Shown here: in pieces, positions 62,619 to 64,000 of the stretch
How the letters are laid out: the number at the start of each line of letters is the position of its first letter
Position numbering within the stretch: position 1 is the first letter of the stretch
Source: Planctomycetaceae bacterium
GTDB taxonomy: Bacteria; Planctomycetota; Phycisphaerae; Phycisphaerales; SM1A02
Reading direction: 5' to 3'
Length of the DNA stretch: 64,000 nucleotides
Assembly: GCA_947490615.1 (NCBI GenBank)
Contig: CANLHK010000001.1
Location: forward strand, 1 to 64,000
The notes under the pieces: model-generated
The model's input: the letters and a program-made list of their open reading frames with translations, nothing else
The model's database searches: none
Told to the model about the DNA's origin: nothing
Translations under genes and position numbers: made by a program

Positions 62619-63617
62619 ATGACCTTCGACGATTCCACGCAGGACCAGCGCGATCCAACGCTCTCGCCGCTCGATGAGCAAGCGGTCGACCTCCTCGTGG
62701 AGCATGGCTTTGATCTTGAGCGTGCCACTGCGGCAGCTCCAACGCTGCGCGAGCGACTCGCTGCAGCGCATGCAGTCTTTCATGCCACCGAGTCGTATCC
62801 CGTTGCTGCGCCCGATGCCGCATTGATCGACGCCACGCTTGCTCGCATCGACCGCGAAGAAGACGCGCAGGCAAGCCGCATGCGTTTCGGCGCGACGGTG
62901 GGCGATTCGGGCACTGGCGATCTTCCTTCGCGTGGCCTTCCGTCCCTTGGCCGCGGACGCTGGGCGGACTTTGTCGCCGTGGCGTGTGTAGCGATCCTCG
63001 TCGTCTCCATCGGATTGCCGATCCTCGACCAGATGGAGCACCGCAGCGCCGTTGCGGGATGTGCCAACAACATGCGCAGCATCGGCGCTGGGCTCGCGCA
63101 GTACCACGGTGACTTCAATTCGCGGCCCATCGCTGCGGGCTTTGCTCCCGATCTCGCTGGGCTCGCGTCGTGGGCGGGATACGACAACAGCAAGCACCTT
63201 GATGTCCTGCACCAAAAGGGCTACTGCGATCGTGCCTGCCTGAGTTGCGCGAACAACGATGACGACTCGGGCTACGCCTCACAGGTCCCCAACGAGCGCC
63301 TCAACCGCCTTTGGATGATGAACTCGCACCTCCCGCTCTTGGCGGATCGAAACCCTCTGGTGCTGCGGACGGCCTTCGGTCGCCCCATCGGAGCGTTGGC
63401 CGAAAACAGCCTCGACCACGGCGGAACCGGGCAGAACATCCTGTTCGCCGACCTCACGGTGGGCTTTGAGGGTTCACCGCTCCTTTCGGTGCGGTTTGAG
63501 GGCGCGGCAGCGGAAATGCCAGAGAACATCTGGATTCCAGCAGACCGAAGCGGCATCGAAGTCGGGCTGCAGTCGCCTCGCGACTGGAGCGCGCTCGATG
63601 TCTTCCTCCTCCAGTAG
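62619..63617 (+). CDS. Putative membrane anti-sigma partner with DUF1559-like ectodomain
   Basis: A 332-residue protein. The N-terminal about 120 residues are acidic and helical (DEQAVDLLVEHGFDLERATA) and may contact the sigma factor, although no HxxxCxxC motif is present. One transmembrane helix (FVAVACVAILVVSIGLPIL, about 125-145) leads to an outer domain resembling DUF1559: CANNMRSIGAGLAQYHGDF and DHGGTGQNILFADLTV, the last a variant of the H-x9-DG motif with DL for DG. Position directly after the ECF gene supports an anti-sigma role; this is inference. Confidence 0.75.
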   Translation: MTFDDSTQDQRDPTLSPLDEQAVDLLVEHGFDLERATAAAPTLRERLAAAHAVFHATESYPVAAPDAALIDATLARIDREEDAQASRMRFGATVGDSGTGDLPSRGLPSLGRGRWADFVAVACVAILVVSIGLPILDQMEHRSAVAGCANNMRSIGAGLAQYHGDFNSRPIAAGFAPDLAGLASWAGYDNSKHLDVLHQKGYCDRACLSCANNDDDSGYASQVPNERLNRLWMMNSHLPLLADRNPLVLRTAFGRPIGALAENSLDHGGTGQNILFADLTVGFEGSPLLSVRFEGAAAEMPENIWIPADRSGIEVGLQSPRDWSALDVFLLQ

Positions 63618-63654
63618 TGCTTGCCGATAACGGGAGGCAGCGGCTCGCGATGGG

Positions 63655-63682
63655 TTGACCACCGCGGCGCTTCTGCTATGTT
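63655..63682 (+). promoter_or_regulatory. Sigma-70-like promoter of rpmI
   Basis: TTGACC (63655-63660) and TATGTT (63677-63682) are separated by 16 bases, 24 bases before the rpmI ATG. The -35 matches five of six and the -10 four of six consensus bases. Confidence 0.65.
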
Positions 63683-63706
63683 CCTCGACCCGATTGGGAT
63701 TCCATT

Positions 63707-63964
63707 ATGCCGAAGAACAAAAGCCATAAGGGCCTCGCGAAGCGCATCAAAGTGAGCAAGACCGGCAAGGTCCGCTTTGGTCGTCCGCACAGCCGTCACC
63801 TCAAGAGCAACAAGTCAGGCACTGCGATCCAGAGCTATCGCAAGAAGCGGTACGCCCGCAGCGGAGAGATCCGCGCCCTGAGCAAGTTGCTGTTCCGTCC
63901 GCTCCTCTCTGTCGAGAAGGCGGAAAAGCGCGAAGCAGCACGCGAGCTCGAAGTGAAGGCCTAA
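63707..63964 (+). CDS. rpmI: 50S ribosomal protein L35
   Basis: An 85-residue basic protein of the large subunit. The start MPKNKSHKGLAKRIKV and RHLKSNKS match L35. Family members are usually about 65 residues; here about 20 extra acidic-basic residues follow (SVEKAEKREAARELEVKA). rplT normally follows; it would lie beyond the window edge. Confidence 0.93.
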   Translation: MPKNKSHKGLAKRIKVSKTGKVRFGRPHSRHLKSNKSGTAIQSYRKKRYARSGEIRALSKLLFRPLLSVEKAEKREAARELEVKA

Positions 63965-64000
63965 GCCCTCACGCCAAGCACGCAGTCGATACCGAGTTCA

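Overview
The window is high-GC, densely coding chromosomal DNA, most likely from a planctomycete of the class Phycisphaerae. The evidence is a PSCyt1/DUF1549/DUF1553 gene followed by DUF1501 (5390-9862), dockerin-like C-termini of the form GDxNGDGxVDxxDLxxLLxxWG on secreted proteins (2434-5013, 31743-32570), a PEP-CTERM-like protein, many ECF sigma factors and Ser/Thr kinases, FG-GAP/VCBS secreted proteins and the hopanoid enzyme HpnH. No phage, integrase, transposase or CRISPR array was seen. The species is inference.

Layout: 1-433 short tandem repeats; 434-2323 hybrid PAS histidine kinase with a degenerate receiver; 2434-5013 secreted dockerin-like protein; 5197-5281 tRNA-Leu(CAA) with a strong terminator; 5390-9862 cytochrome/DUF1501 pair; 9888-11369 guaB; 11639-16363 a three-gene row of PilT-like ATPase, membrane-anchored GspE-like pseudo-ATPase and CvpA-like membrane protein; 16547-24071 mostly housekeeping genes (UPF0102, PPIase lipoprotein, DUF1844, UbiA-type prenyltransferase, hemW, purA, uppS); 24372-30223 two large secreted proteins, a metallopeptidase-like protein that has lost its zinc motif and a protein of 17 cysteine-rich repeats; 30247-36373 methyltransferase, lectin/dockerin-like protein overlapped by a sigma-factor gene, speA and a PEP-CTERM-like protein; 36380-42110 kinase-ECF pair, hscA-like chaperone and a second ECF factor; 42111-42945 a gene-poor stretch with a minus-strand terminator; 42946-48164 two lipoproteins, pheT lacking its usual tRNA-binding domain, cyclodeaminase-like protein, zinc ribbon and hydrolase; 48201-53603 secreted protein, trypsin-like protease and VCBS protein; 53658-56977 kinase and gltA with a stop-codon-carrying 27-bp minisatellite; 57190-61628 rhomboid, trpF, RdgC-like and hpnH; 61928-63617 ECF sigma factor with a membrane partner; 63707-63964 rpmI.

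Working together: the window mixes core metabolism and translation with three ECF sigma systems of differing partners (a Ser/Thr kinase bearing an anti-sigma-type HxxxCxxC motif, a small overlapping ORF, and a membrane protein with a DUF1559-like ectodomain), plus a fourth sigma gene coupled to a secreted lectin. The best candidates for undescribed biology are the 17-repeat cysteine protein with its dead-peptidase partner, the PilT/pseudo-GspE/CvpA-like row, and the kinase/ZAS/ECF pair.
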